Below are positions 1 through 10,515 of a stretch of 64,000 bases of DNA, piece after piece. The notes beneath the pieces were generated by a model. That model was given only the letters and a program-made list of their open reading frames with translations. It was not told where the DNA came from and made no database searches. The DNA comes from Shinisaurus crocodilurus. Its lineage: Eukaryota; Chordata; Lepidosauria; Squamata; Shinisauridae. The translations under genes and the position numbers were made by a program. Position 1 is the stretch's first letter. The number at the start of each line of letters is the position of its first letter. The DNA is taken from NCBI GenBank assembly GCA_021292165.1, contig JAHFWL010000266.1, positions 1 to 64,000 on the forward strand. The letters are read 5' to 3'.

Positions 1-324
1 TACTTCACTCTTTCAGACAAGTTACAAGAACAAGCAAGTTATGGAGACGTTAAATCTTTGTGTTCAGACATGAGAAAATTAAAGATGAAAATTAAATCCT
101 AATGCAGCCCAATTTTTAGTTTGAGTTATCCAAATCAGTACAATATGTGCAAACTTTCATCTTTCGCAAATGTGTTTTTGATCAGTGTGCTTTATCATGT
201 GCTCCTTGTCTAGACCTTGAAGCCATGTGTCGTCGTTGTGATGAATGGGTTAAGATGCTTCTTCTTATATTGGCAATCGTGGTTGAGATTCCCAATATAA
301 GAATGAACTTCCCAAGGGGGAAGG
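1..324 (+). mobile_element. 3' internal end of an LTR retroelement
   Basis: The first ~100 bases read as the open tail of a protein ending in TAA at 100-102. A purine-rich stretch (314-324) sits directly before the LTR, as expected of a polypurine tract. At 262-273 and 292-303 there is a perfect 12-bp inverted repeat with an 18-nt loop. A 17-bp block beginning TGTGATGAATGGG occurs at 237 and again at 325, so the LTR start is partly duplicated upstream. I cannot assign the family (Gypsy, BEL or retrovirus-like) from so short a tail. Confidence 0.55.
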
Positions 325-638
325 TGTGATGAATGGGTTAACAGTTAGCGTTGCCAGGCAGAGTAGATGCGCCCAACAACCTATCGGGGCTCGCCTGGAG
401 AGGGTTCTGATGGGAGGGGGAGCTCTATATTATATGTGCCTGTGTGTGTGAGATAGTTTAGTTGAGGGTTGAGGTTTAGAGTGTTAGAGAAAAGAAGTTG
501 TACCTGCTTAGAGAAATGTTTACTTAAGAAATAAACACCACAATAACCAGCCCTGGTATGTTAAGAGTTAATCTCCCACAGACAGATTGTCCGCTCGGGG
601 GAAATAAAATTTAAATAACCGGCCACGTTATCATCACA
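325..638 (+). mobile_element. LTR (314 bp) of the retroelement entering from the left
   Basis: The segment starts TGTGATGA and ends TCATCACA, a perfect 8-bp inverted terminal repeat of the TG...CA type. It follows a polypurine tract and contains AATAAA-type signals (around 530 and 605). The position after an internal domain makes it the 3' LTR of a + strand element. The 5' copy would lie before the window. Confidence 0.6.
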
Positions 639-2209
639 GTCCCCCCCCCCCCCCGCTCAGTCAAAAACAGAGGAGAAGGGGGGGTGATGGAAAGCAAGTG
701 GATGGGCAGACAGAGGGGGCAAAAGCCCCCCCCCCCCGCCTGCCCTTCCCAGGACAGTGACACTGGCTAATTTATTATTCATTCACAGCATTTCTGCCTC
801 CCACCACCCTCCAGCACATCCTAGGGGTGGGGAACACGTCCGCCTGAGTAAAGGGTCGCCATTGACGCCATTGCTTCGCCTGTGAGGCCATCTCGCAAGT
901 GATGCCCTGAGGGGGCCCTTCCGCCGTGGGGCGGAGTGTGGGGACTGCCGGCACGAAGGGCCAACAGAGCGAGGGCTTCATGGGTCAGTGCGCTGCGGGG
1001 AGCCTTGGCATGCGGCTCCCCCAGATGGGAGAGGAGCTGTGTCTTTTGCTGGGAGCAGGACGATGAGCAGGGGGCCAGCTTCTCCCGGAACTAGTCTGAG
1101 CCGATGACTGGCAGGGACTTTTGGAGCAAGGCTGAAGTCTGCCGGTCCGAGCGCCTGGGCCCGTCCTCAGCAAACCAGCCCCTTTCCGAAGGCGATGGCA
1201 GCGAAACAAGGCCGGGGCGGGCAGGCGGCGGGCAGCGGTGGCCCTCGGAGGCGCCGCCAAGGAAGCCAGGCCGCGAAGCCGGGCGGCGGTGGAGGTCCCA
1301 AGAGCCACGCGGGCAGCCCAGGGCCAGCTGCAGGGAAGCTCTGCTGTGGCGCTTGTGCCCCGAGCTGGCGCAGGCAGCTTGGCGCTTCTTTCGCCCAGGT
1401 GGGCCTCCCCTCGGATAGACTGCTCCGAGCAGGGCGTGCTTTGCTTGGCCCAAGCAGCGAGATGCGCCAGCGGGCACCGGAGGAGGAAGCAGCCCGGCTG
1501 TCCCACGCTGAGGCTGTGCAGCAAAGCTCAAGCCACGGGAAGGCCCGGGCTGCAGGGGCTGGAGGTGGGGAAGCTTCCTTCCCTCCTGCCGGGTTCAAGA
1601 GGCTCCAGGGCCGCGGTTGACACCCTGCCGCCGCTGCGCCGCTGCCAGCCCCGAGGACCCGGAATCCTATCCCCACAGAAGCACGCCGTGGCTGGCGGGC
1701 GGAGAAGCGGCAGCCGTGACACCTGGGCATGTGCAGAGAGCAGCTCCTCAGCCAAAGCCAGGGTGACTTCTCCCGAGCGAGGACACCACAGAAATGACTG
1801 TTTTTGAAGCCAGGCAATGCGGCTTCCGCCATTCGGTGGCCACCGTAGGCCTGACGCAGAACGAGCAGATATGTGCCCCCGATCCAGAGAGGCCGTTCTT
1901 GGACGGTGCAGCAGGAGCCACACCGGCATGCGGAGGATAGTGGCCAGCAGGGGGGGGGGCTCCGCCATGCTCACAGCCACTCCTCAGGAGGGGGCTCCAG
2001 GGAAAGCACAGGCGGCCCCCAAGAAGAGGCTAGCCTGGTAGAAAGCACTCTGGCCGCATTCGGAGAGGGAGGGCGAGAGAGGCACACAGATGGCCAGGGG
2101 CTGTTCCACGGACGGGCAGTCAAGCGGAGAAAGGGATGTGCTAGAAAAAGCTGCATGGGTGGGAGGGTGCACAGCACCGTGGACATGGGTGCTGCCGGCC
2201 GCGCCTGCT
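639..2209. other. GC-rich spacer downstream of GP5
   Basis: The stretch begins with C-runs (641-654, 725-737). About 1000-1650 is very GC-rich with many CpG dinucleotides, giving open frames on both strands that look like composition artefacts. An AATAAA on the minus strand (771-776) could serve as a GP5 polyadenylation signal. I see no convincing exon. Confidence 0.4.
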
Positions 2210-4186
2210 TCAGACTGGCCCCAGAGGGCTGGCCGGGGGGCTTTCAGTACCAGCCCAACAGTGCAATAAGCACCATTCTCTGGTCCCAAGTGCCTTGCTC
2301 AGCCGCCCGCACGCCCCCCGCACGCACCGAGGGCGCGTCTCCCTCTGTGCCAGGCGTGCCGGACTCGGAGAGCCACACGACGTGACCAGCACAGCTGTTG
2401 CCTGAGTCACCAGTGCCAGGAGATAGAGGTTGAAGAAAACCCAACCGATGGGGCCCTTGATATTAAAAACCCACCACCTTTGCCTGATGACCATGGGGGT
2501 GTCCGTTGTGGGGTCCATCTCTGATTCCAGACAGTATTCCTCTGCAAAGGAAGGAGATATTGAAGGGTCGCCTTCGGAGTAAGCGGCAGCCACATCAGGA
2601 ATCTTTGTGCTGGGGTAAGCAAGAGGAGCAGCGGAGACTGGGACCGTCCCGGTGACTTGTGATTTCCCAGGGGTTGGCTGCCAAGTTGAAGTCGCAAGTT
2701 CGGTTGCATGTGAAGAGGGAGTTTGGGGTGTGGGGAGCCCCTCCACAGCTGGTGGGCAGGAGCTGTGGTGGCCAGGCAGGCAAGCTGGCTTGCTGGGATG
2801 GCGAGCAGGGGAGTGTGCCGTAGTGCTGGGGGGCTGTGGCAGTCACGGCTGTGGCATTCTGCACGATGCCGGTGTTGTTCCGCAGCCAGGCTGTGAAAGC
2901 AGCAAGTTCACAGCGGCAGTGCCACTGGTTCCCACTGAGCCAAACCTTCTGCAAGCGGGGAAGGGAGGTAAAGAAGTCTCCGGGGAGATAATGCAGCCCG
3001 GTACTGTTCAGGTAGATGGTTTCCAAGTGCCTGAGGTGATGGAAGAGGTTTGGAGGAAGCCCCCCAATCTGGTTGCTGTGGAGGGAAACCTCCCGAAGTT
3101 TCTCAAGCCCCCTGAAGACCTCGCCTGTGAGGCTGGACAGGTTGTTGGTGTGCAAAGACAGCGTCTCCAGGCTGGTGAGGCCTTGGAACACATCCCTGGG
3201 GAGGGCGCTCAACTGAGGGTTCAGCGTCAGCACCAGCAGCTCCAGCTGGGTCAGGTTGCTCAGCATGCGGGCTGGGAGAGTCGAGAGCTCAGTCTCATAG
3301 AGCCACAGGCTCCGGAGATGTGGCATCTCCCCAAAGAGCTGGCTCGGAAGGGACTGCAGTGGATTCCTGTACACGGTCAGCACAGACAAGCGATGCAGAT
3401 GAAGGAAGAGCCCAGAGGGCAGCGAGGGCAGCCTGTTGCCAGACAGGGTCAAGGCCTGGAGCTTGAGGAGGCTGTGGAAGGCGCCCGGGGCGATGGTCCG
3501 AATGGCGCACAAGTGGAGACGGAGCTCCAGCAGCTCGCCCAGATTAGCAAACAAGCCAGACTCGATGGAGACGAGCCTGTTTGCGTACAGAAAAAGCTTC
3601 TCAGTCTGGACAAGGTGGAAAATATGTTTCTAGGCAAGGCAACCAACCGATTTCTGGACAGGTTCAGCTCCTTGAGCTTGGTGAGGTTTCGGAAGAGCTC
3701 GCTGGGAAGCTCAGTCAAGAAATTCTTGTTCAACAGGAGCTCTTGTAAGCTGACCAGTCGGTCAAAGATGCCCTGCTGCAGCTTTGGCAAGTGGTTGTTT
3801 TCCAAGACCAGGTGCTGGAGGCGGACCAGAGCATCAAACACCCCGCCGGGCAGCTGCTTTAACTGGTTGTTGCTCAACTTCAGGGTCTTTAAATGTACAA
3901 GACCTTTGAAGGATCCGGGAGAAACGGCCGAGAGTTGGTTAGAAGACAAAATGAGAAGCTGTAACACATCCATGTCAGAGAACAAGCCTTCCGTCAGCTC
4001 CGTGGCACTGGTGCCCGTGATCAGCATTTGGGTCACGTTATTGGGAATGCCCAGCAAAGCCAAATGTGGATTCTGATGCCAGAGCAGCGGAAGGCATCTC
4101 TCAGGATGAAGCTGCATTCTGACACGACACTCGGCGGGAAGCGGAGCAAGAGCCACAGGCAGGAGAAGCAGGGCCGGCGACGGCAT
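2210..4186 (-). CDS. GP5: Platelet glycoprotein V (GP5), with two apparent frameshifts
   Basis: GP5 is the leucine-rich-repeat subunit of the thrombocyte GPIb-IX-V receptor, which binds von Willebrand factor and is cut by thrombin. The start at 4186 gives a signal peptide (MPSPALLLLPVALAPLPA), then a short N-terminal flank and a long run of ~24-residue LRRs. Family-specific stretches include FLHLHRLSVL, YRNPLQSLP and LTLNPQLSALPRDVF. A C-terminal LRR cap follows (WHCRCEL), then a Thr/Ser/Pro-rich stalk and one membrane segment (WVFFNLYLLALVTQATAVLV, about 2390-2450). A 3' splice site lies at 4193-4194, 6 bases before the ATG, fitting the known single coding exon behind a 5'-UTR intron. The reading frame changes near 3604 (one base short inside an LRR) and again around 2740-2800. 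As written, the protein would stop early, so this is either a pseudogene or an assembly error. The tail after the membrane segment is longer than the short mammalian one. Confidence 0.9.
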
Positions 4187-4914
4187 CCTGGCCTGAAACG
4201 CCAACAGGTATAAATTAGCGGCAAGTTGGAATGGACCACATTTCCTAATGTAATGCACTTGGGGTGACCCTTAAATGCCAGAAATAGGTTAATCTTTAGT
4301 GGCAAACAAAGAGGATCTCTCAGAATGAGTTAACTTGGTAAGGTTACTGATGCTTGAGGCCGTCCCAGGCTTAAAAAGAAACCCACAAATGCCTGTCAGA
4401 GTGGGCTCTGGGCAGCCTAGCACTATTCTTCTCTGTGTACCAACTCAGCCATGTCGGAATGGGTAGACCTGATGCAGGAAGGAAGAACTGCATTGCAAGA
4501 GGTTCACCTAGCTGCCGTATTTTTCGGCTTAAAAAAAAAGAGAAATGAATGTTTCTTTCATTTGGAACTCAAGGCAGCATCAGTGGGGTCTGTGGGCGGT
4601 CTCCCTTCCAGGCACGACTTGCTTAACTTCAGCAACGGGGTGGCCTTGTGCACCTTCAGGCCGTGTGTGAGCCCCAGCCCAAGGGGTTGGGTAGCGGGAG
4701 GAAGGGGGCACAGCTGAAGAACAAACTGGCAAAAATTGGGAGGGGCTCATGGGAGAAATCTCACCGAGAGGTTGAGAAAGACTGCAGGGGGAAGGATCAC
4801 CTTGCCAGTTCTTTGTTTTTAATTCTAAGTTTAGATGAGTGCTCTTCCTGGGGTGACACACTGGAGAACCCCAGTCCCTAGCAGGGGAAAAGATGCTAAA
4901 AGAGCCTCCAAGAG
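4187..4914. other. Intron and upstream region of GP5
   Basis: The acceptor of the GP5 coding exon is at 4193-4194 (reads ..tttcag on the minus strand). The non-coding first exon and the promoter should lie further up, but nothing in the sequence fixes them. No repeat or open frame here is convincing. Confidence 0.4.
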
Positions 4915-5240
4915 GCTCGGTTGGTGGCAACGAGGAGGCCTTCTCAGTGGTAGCCCCCCAATTATGGAATAAGCTCCCCACTGAGACCCGTCTTGCGCCA
5001 ATCTTACTATCTTTTTGGCGCCAGATTAAGACTTCCCTCTATGCCAAGGCATTCAATAATTAAGAGCTCGAAATAGCACGGGGGGGGGGATTGTCACCTC
5101 TAGGCTTAGTTTATTAACTTTTGGATTGTTATTTTAAACTGTGCTTTTGTTTTTATATAAAACTGTTGTGAACCGCCCAGAGAGCTTCGGCTGTGGGGCG
5201 GTATAGAAATGAAATATATAATGAAATGAAATAAAAAGTA
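4915..5240 (+). mobile_element. L2-type LINE, 3' end
   Basis: It contains the end of the L2 reverse transcriptase frame (tggaataagctcccc region) and the squamate L2 3' UTR motif gaaccgcccagagagcttcg, then a short GAAAT-type tail. The same 3' end occurs at 31655-31855 and, inverted, at 55085-55430. Confidence 0.75.
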
Positions 5241-5373
5241 ATGGCTGTAAAATGGCACAAACGTGGGGCGGAGAAGTTCATCCACGATGTTACGGGTTCT
5301 CCCCAATAGGGGCCCTACCACACTCATGCAGCATTCACAATTGCTATTGAAGCACTGCTGCGTGTGTGTGTTT

Positions 5374-5527
5374 ATTCATAGATTCATAGATCATAGAGTT
5401 GGAAGGAGCCTACAAGGCTATCGAGTCCAACCCCTGCTTGATGCAGGAAACTAGAGGAGGGTCTCCCATCCAAGTAATAACCAGGCCTGACCCGGCTTAG
5501 CTTTCCACACTCAGACAAGCTGAGCCA

Positions 5528-5530
<3 letters not shown>
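5374..5530 (-). mobile_element. 5S rRNA-derived SINE with a CR1 tail, copy 1
   Basis: On the minus strand the element starts with a 5S rRNA-like body (GAAAGCTAAGC, CCTGGTTATTAC, TTGGATGGGAGACC), covering the A box and C box of the 5S internal promoter. It then switches to the CR1 3' end (GTTGGACTCGATGGCC type, TCCAACTCTATGATCTATGA). Other copies are at 26846-27008 and 60345-60505. Non-autonomous, presumably moved by CR1. Confidence 0.8.
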
Positions 5531-5532
<2 letters not shown>

Positions 5533-5565
<33 letters not shown>

Positions 5566-5593
5566 TGTGCGAGAGAGAGAGAGAGAGAGAGAG
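5533..5593. repeat. (GT)n(GA)n microsatellite
   Basis: About 37 bases of GT repeats with one break are followed by about 24 bases of GA repeats. It abuts the 5' side of the neighbouring SINE. Confidence 0.95.
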
Positions 5594-7307
5594 ATCTATT
5601 TACTCAGAAACAATAACCTGCTGTCTGAATGTGGGAAAAGGTTACTTCCCTATAGCCACAGCGCTAGCTGAGAGGACATCTCCACAGCCTGAAGCAGGTG
5701 TACACAACTACTTTGCCCAGCCTGAATCTAGGATCCAGCCTTAGGAGTAGCCTAGGACAAAATGACCCCAGCAAGGGGGAAACCTCTGATTTCAGTTCAC
5801 TGGACTCAAGTTTCATTAAGTGAATCTTCTTTGAAATTGTTCTGGCTGCAGACTCAGTGACGGGGGTGCGGCCGAACACAGCTGCTTTGACTCTGGCCTA
5901 AACTCGGTGTACTTTAACGGCAAAGACCCTTGTGGCACCTTAAAGACCAACACATTTATTTTGCTGCAACAGGCTAATATGGAAACCCCTCTGGAAATGG
6001 TTTCAGGGGACTTTTAAGTTTCCCTTGCTCAAGGGTCAGCTACAAAGCTGGTCTAGAAATTAACCCCAGCACAAGAGTGCCAAGAACAGCTTTGTGGAGT
6101 CCAAAGATCTCTCTCAACCGACAGAAGGTATCAAATGTCCAGACCGATTCATGGGGGATAAGGCTATCATCACTAGCTGCCCATCACAACTCATGACGGC
6201 TGTGTGCCAACTCCGGGACGAGAGGCAACTTGCCTCTGAATACCGGCCACCGGGGAACAGCAGAGGTGCGAGGCGGCTCTCGCACTGGTGTCCCACTTGC
6301 GGCCCCTCGCGGGGGCCTCTGGCTGGCCTGTGTGGGAAACACGGTGCTGGACGGGAGAGGCCTTTGGTCTGCTCCTGTGGGACCCTTCACTGCCCCCACA
6401 TCCACCACTGTGGCAACGCCAGCGGGTGTGGCCAGTGCATGTTCTGGACCCAAATTATAGAGGTGAGGAGAAGAGTCTTCTGCCTGTTCTGGGCTGCTCA
6501 AGCCATACCCAAGGCAGCCAGCCAAGCAACACTGAATAAACCTGAATGCTGAAACTTACCTTGGAGAGCAGCTTTGTCATCTTCAAGAGAGCGAGTGAAT
6601 GAAGTCAGCAGCAGCCGCAGCCCCAAGCGCGGCAGTGATGCTGCAGTTTTCAGGAGGCCAAGATAAGAGCCGCTGGTCCTTGTCCAAGCATTTGGGGGTT
6701 CCTCAGACGCTAATCACACCGGGAGCAGGCAGCCCGGCACCGGGGCCTGCTGCATCGTGTTGCAGCCTTTGTGGCCCAAGGCAGGAGGAGACACGGCACA
6801 GGCAAGCATGACGAAAACGCCCATCCACACTTTGAAGCAAAACTCTGGAGGAGGAGGCTAACTAAAGAACAGCTTCCCAGACCACAGGTGGCAGGAGTGT
6901 GCACAAAATGCATCCCCACCCCATTTAAGCCCTGCACCAATTTCAAGGGAGACAACTCTTCAGAAGCTCAGATACGAGGTGCACTGTTGTCTGTTTCGTG
7001 ACTAAACAACCACCTGGCCCTGGCCTGCGGCCTTCAGGGCAGAAAACAGTCGCCCATCCCTGGTTCGTCTTTTTGCAGAGCTGCTTCCAGTGAATCTCAT
7101 GGTGACTTCCTATTTTCAGAATTTTTCATCAACAAGCCAAGTTCTTTCTGGGGAGTTGCGGGCAAATCACTGTTTGGCACCCCACCCATCAAGCCCCTCC
7201 CCCAAAATCTTTTAAAGCCCCCAAGCCTTGTGAAGCTGTGCCCTGCCAGCTTCTCTGTCCAGTCCGCTTGCTGCCATTGCATAGCAACTGCGAGCCAGGG
7301 AGGAAGT
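5594..7307. other. Intergenic, no gene seen
   Basis: A short dispersed-repeat fragment lies at about 5920-5985 (cttgtggcaccttaaagacc type). The rest has only short open frames on both strands without family features, splice context or codon bias. Confidence 0.4.
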
Positions 7308-7315
7308 GCTGGCCT

Positions 7316-7479
7316 CAGGGCCGGTGCTACCATTAGGCCAACTAGGCAGCTGCCTAGGGCGCAGGGCTAAATGGGGCGCCAGAAATGCCTTGAAAAAAAA
7401 ATAGTGCTCTCAAGTGGGAAGGGGGGCGCTAAATATCTGATCTTGCCTAGGGCAACAACACTGCCTTGCACCGGTCCTG
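7316..7479. mobile_element. hAT-type MITE with perfect 8-bp target duplication
   Basis: The 164-bp element has terminal inverted repeats CAGGGCCGGTGC / GCACCGGTCCTG and is flanked on both sides by GCTGGCCT (7308-7315 and 7480-7487). CAGGG termini and 8-bp target duplications are the hallmark of hAT transposons. It carries no transposase and so is non-autonomous. Confidence 0.9.
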
Positions 7480-7529
7480 GCTGGCCTGGCAGCGTCAGCA
7501 TTGTTTTGCTGGCTGCACGTGTGCAAACT

Positions 7530-7554
7530 CCCCCCCCCCCCCCCCCCCCCCCCC
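7530..7554. repeat. C25 homopolymer
   Basis: Twenty-five consecutive C (G on the other strand). Its length may be unreliable in the assembly. Confidence 0.95.
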
Positions 7555-7908
7555 GCAGCATAAGAAAGAAAATGGCTCCCTTCCTGGAGGAACTTGCTCC
7601 TCCAAAACTGTAGGTTCTTAAAAAGACAAAAACTTCAAAAGGCACAGCCTTTGTGGGCCAGGCAGCCAGTTGTATCTGACCCGGATCCATCCCCAAAGGA
7701 TGGGCTGGAAGATGCCAAGGAGGCTGCCGGCTGCCGCGCTCAGTTCTCCCCGCGCTCCCATCACTGTGCCACAGTCTCCACTCTTCTCGGAGGAGGCAGA
7801 GGTTGCGGCAGCAGACGGACGGACGTGGGAGGGAAAGCCCCCCCCCCCCCGGACTGTTCCGCTTCATTTAAGCAAGCCAGAGCCACTTGCTGAGTTTAAT
7901 GTTATACT

Positions 7909-8584
7909 CAGGATGTTGAAGAGTCCTTGGTCTCGAGTCATGATCGAGTCACGAGTCTTTGGACCCGAGTCTCGAGTCCGAGGTCCAAAATGGTGACTCA
8001 CGAGTCACGAGTCACTCCAAAACTGACTCCACGAGTCCCTATTAAAATCAATGGGGTTTTCCCCCCAACAAGATAAGGCTACTTCAGATGTGTGGCTTAA
8101 ATAAATTCTAGGCACAAGTGTGCCTTTTTATTTCAAAAACTCTGCAACTGATTTTGGCAAGAACAGACCAGGCAGCCAAACCCAAAATAACCAGGCAGGC
8201 AGAGGAGGCAGGGAACCCCAAAGCAGGCAGGCAGAGGCAGCCAAACCCAAAATGTCTGACCCTAACCCAAAACCCCCCACAACAACACATCAATCAAAAT
8301 AAATCTCAACACATCGTTGGGGCTGCGCTCCTGGTAGCTGTCCATAGTGGGCCGAGCAGCGGCGCGCCTCGCTTCCATGCGCTCTTCCACCGGTGATCGC
8401 GCTCCTTCTGGCACAGCTAGAAGACTCGTCAACAGCCCAGGGATGTTGACGAGTCCTTGGTCTCGAGTCCCGAGTCGAGTCTCGAGTCCCATTAAAAATA
8501 TTGGGACTCGAGTCCGAGTCGAGTCAGAGGGGGGACTCAGTCCGACTCACGAGTCGAGCCCTCGAGTCAGAGTCCCCATCCCTG
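7909..8584. mobile_element. Non-autonomous hAT-type element rich in GACTCGAGTC repeats
   Basis: The 676-bp element starts CAGGATG and ends CATCCCTG. It is flanked by perfect 8-bp duplications GTTATACT (7901-7908 and 8585-8592). Both ends consist of many copies of GACTCGAGTC-like palindromes. A second CAGGGATG terminus with the same end block lies inside at about 8441. The middle (8040-8400) is unique, with some CAGGCAGG repeats and no transposase frame. Confidence 0.85.
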
Positions 8585-8592
8585 GTTATACT

Positions 8593-10009
8593 GCATCTGT
8601 CTAGAGATGAAGAGGGAGACCATTTAAAACCTATCTGAATGGATTTAATACTATTTTGCTTTCTCCGCCTGGGGGTAGGGGTGGCAATCCTCTTGTGACC
8701 CCCTGGCTCTGCCTCTCTCAAATTCGTGACTTCCGCCCCTCTGCCCCACCAAGCAGCCACCATTGGTCCACACACAGAGTGTATGAACTTGGGATTTATA
8801 CTTGTGCCCGTGCGTCTATCTTGACCTTTTCTTGCAGTGGATTTCATCTGCCATTCTTCCATTCCTTTCAGCCAAGTTTAGGGAGATCCTTCGGGAGCTC
8901 TACAATGTTGTTTCAGATTATTTTGTCCTGAATGATCTGGTGATGCAAATAAACGTGGATACTTCTGTGCTTCTTCTGTTATTTTTCTCTTTAGAGTCCC
9001 TCAAGTGGGAGTTTGCAAAAAGGCAGTATGCAGGTTTTCTAAACAAACAGCTAGACTGGAAGTCATGTATGAATCAGGATGATTAGCACCACCTCTGCTA
9101 CTGATCTTTGGGGATCCAGCTGTTAGCTTCTCTTCATTATCAAGATGGTTTATTCCTACCTTCTGCTTCTCATCTTTTAATTGTGCAACAATCCCAAATG
9201 CCTGTGCTGTTGTCCCAGAACTGCTGCTTTCCCAAGACCCTGTGGGAAGGAACCCTTGTCAAAACCTTGTCTGTCGGACACATCTTTCTTTCTTGTTTGT
9301 ATGTATCAGGAATGGGAAACTGGTGGCCCTCCAGATATTGTAGGGACTACTACTGCTGGCTGGGGCTGATGGGACTTGTAGTGTAACATCTGGAAGGCCA
9401 CAGGTTCCCTACCCCTTGTATATACCCACAAAATATTTTAAGGTGATTATGAGGTAGGAAACCGCACTTTGCAGAAGCCATGCTGCTTTCCCTCAGCAAG
9501 GCTTGTTCTTCTGTTTGGTTAGCAACTGTTAAGTAACAATGCTTCCCACCAGTTTACCCTGAACAGAATACAGATCAGTTGAGAAAAGAGGTGGAAAGCC
9601 TGGGGTTTCCACCATATGTTCCTAGCCCAGTTTTTAGAAACTGGTGTTACTGGTCACCTTCCAGTTTTCAGGCAAGGAGGTTGGTTTGAAGGAAGTTTTG
9701 CATATTTAACGAGTAGCTCTCACTGTGGTCAAGGGCTCTCCAGTGAATAGTACCATTTGCCTCTGGCAACATGATGCCTTTATAATTTGCCAATTAGTTC
9801 CAAAACATTCAACCACCTATTTGACGATTCTGCAGATACACATAACTGGCAAAACAAAAATAAAAATGGTTTGAGTGGAGCAGGTGCAAGTCCATCTCCA
9901 CCACTCTAGGGATGGGTGAGAAATTTGTTCCGTTGTGGTGGTTTTTAAAAGAATTTACACAATCTGTTCACTTCCCAAGCTTATAAACGAATTGAGACAG
10001 AGTTGTGTA
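8593..10009. other. Intergenic, with one palindromic MITE
   Basis: A palindromic element at 9307-9417 (gtggccctccag arms, see the repeat family) is the only recognisable item. The rest is AT-richer, unannotated sequence without supported coding regions. Confidence 0.4.
9307..9417. mobile_element. Palindromic hAT-like MITE, copy 1
   Basis: The arms read gggaaactggtggccctcc and, inverted, ggaaggccacaggttccc around a GGCTGGGGCTGATGGGA core. The flanks TGTATGTA / TGTATATA resemble an imperfect 8-bp target duplication. Related copies are at 36420-36555, 39095-39236, 48845-48975 and 54951-55078. Confidence 0.7.
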
Positions 10010-10460
10010 TCATTTGGACTACTGTAACATATTCTACATGTAGCTGTGTTTGGAAACTTCAGCTGTGACCAGGATCAGTTACAGGCAACACGTGACTCCC
10101 TGGTCAGCTTCACGGACTACCAGTCTTGTTTCCAGGCACAGTTCAAAGTGCTGGTTATGTCCTATAAAGCCCTATAAGGCTTGGGACCAGGCTACCTGAA
10201 AGAATGCCTTCTCCCACACGGACCTGCCCAGGTCTTAAGGGGGGGGAGGCCCTTCTCTCAGTCCCACCACCATCAGAGGCGGGTTTGGTGGCAACGTGAG
10301 AGGGCCTTTTTGGTGGATGATTCCAGGCTCTGGAACTCCCTGCCCAGGGAAGTCAGGTTGGCTCCCTCTCTGCTGTCCTTCTGCTGGCAGGCCCTGGGCA
10401 AACTACTCCAGATGACACAAGCCACTGGGCCCAGGTTCAGCCTTCCTTGAGAGGGGGGAG
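10010..10460 (+). mobile_element. L2-type LINE fragment (end of reverse transcriptase ORF)
   Basis: Degenerate coding on the + strand matches the L2 C-terminus: an LDYCN block near 10015, FKVLVMSYKAL-like near 10145, LGPGYLKE near 10185 and LWNSLPREVRLAPSL near 10330. Stops and frame changes show it is dead. It lies just past the probable end of ATP13A3. Confidence 0.75.
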
Positions 10461-10509
10461 GAACTCACAGGGAAACCAAGGAAGTGGAGAGGGCAGGCTA
10501 ATCATGTTT

Positions 10510-10515
10510 TTTATT
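10510..10515 (-). terminator. Candidate distal poly(A) signal of ATP13A3
   Basis: AATAAA on the minus strand, the last such signal before an unrelated L2 fragment. A second AATAAA lies 67 bases upstream in the transcript at 10577-10582. Confidence 0.4.

Noticed and set aside
1195..1832. Overlapping 100-220-codon frames on both strands
   Set aside because: High GC suppresses stop codons. Sequences are low-complexity and mutually overlapping.
2652..4076. 474-codon open frame on the + strand
   Set aside because: It is the antisense of the GP5 leucine-rich repeats. It has no domain, and the repeat codon pattern (Leu-rich sense) keeps the opposite strand free of stops.
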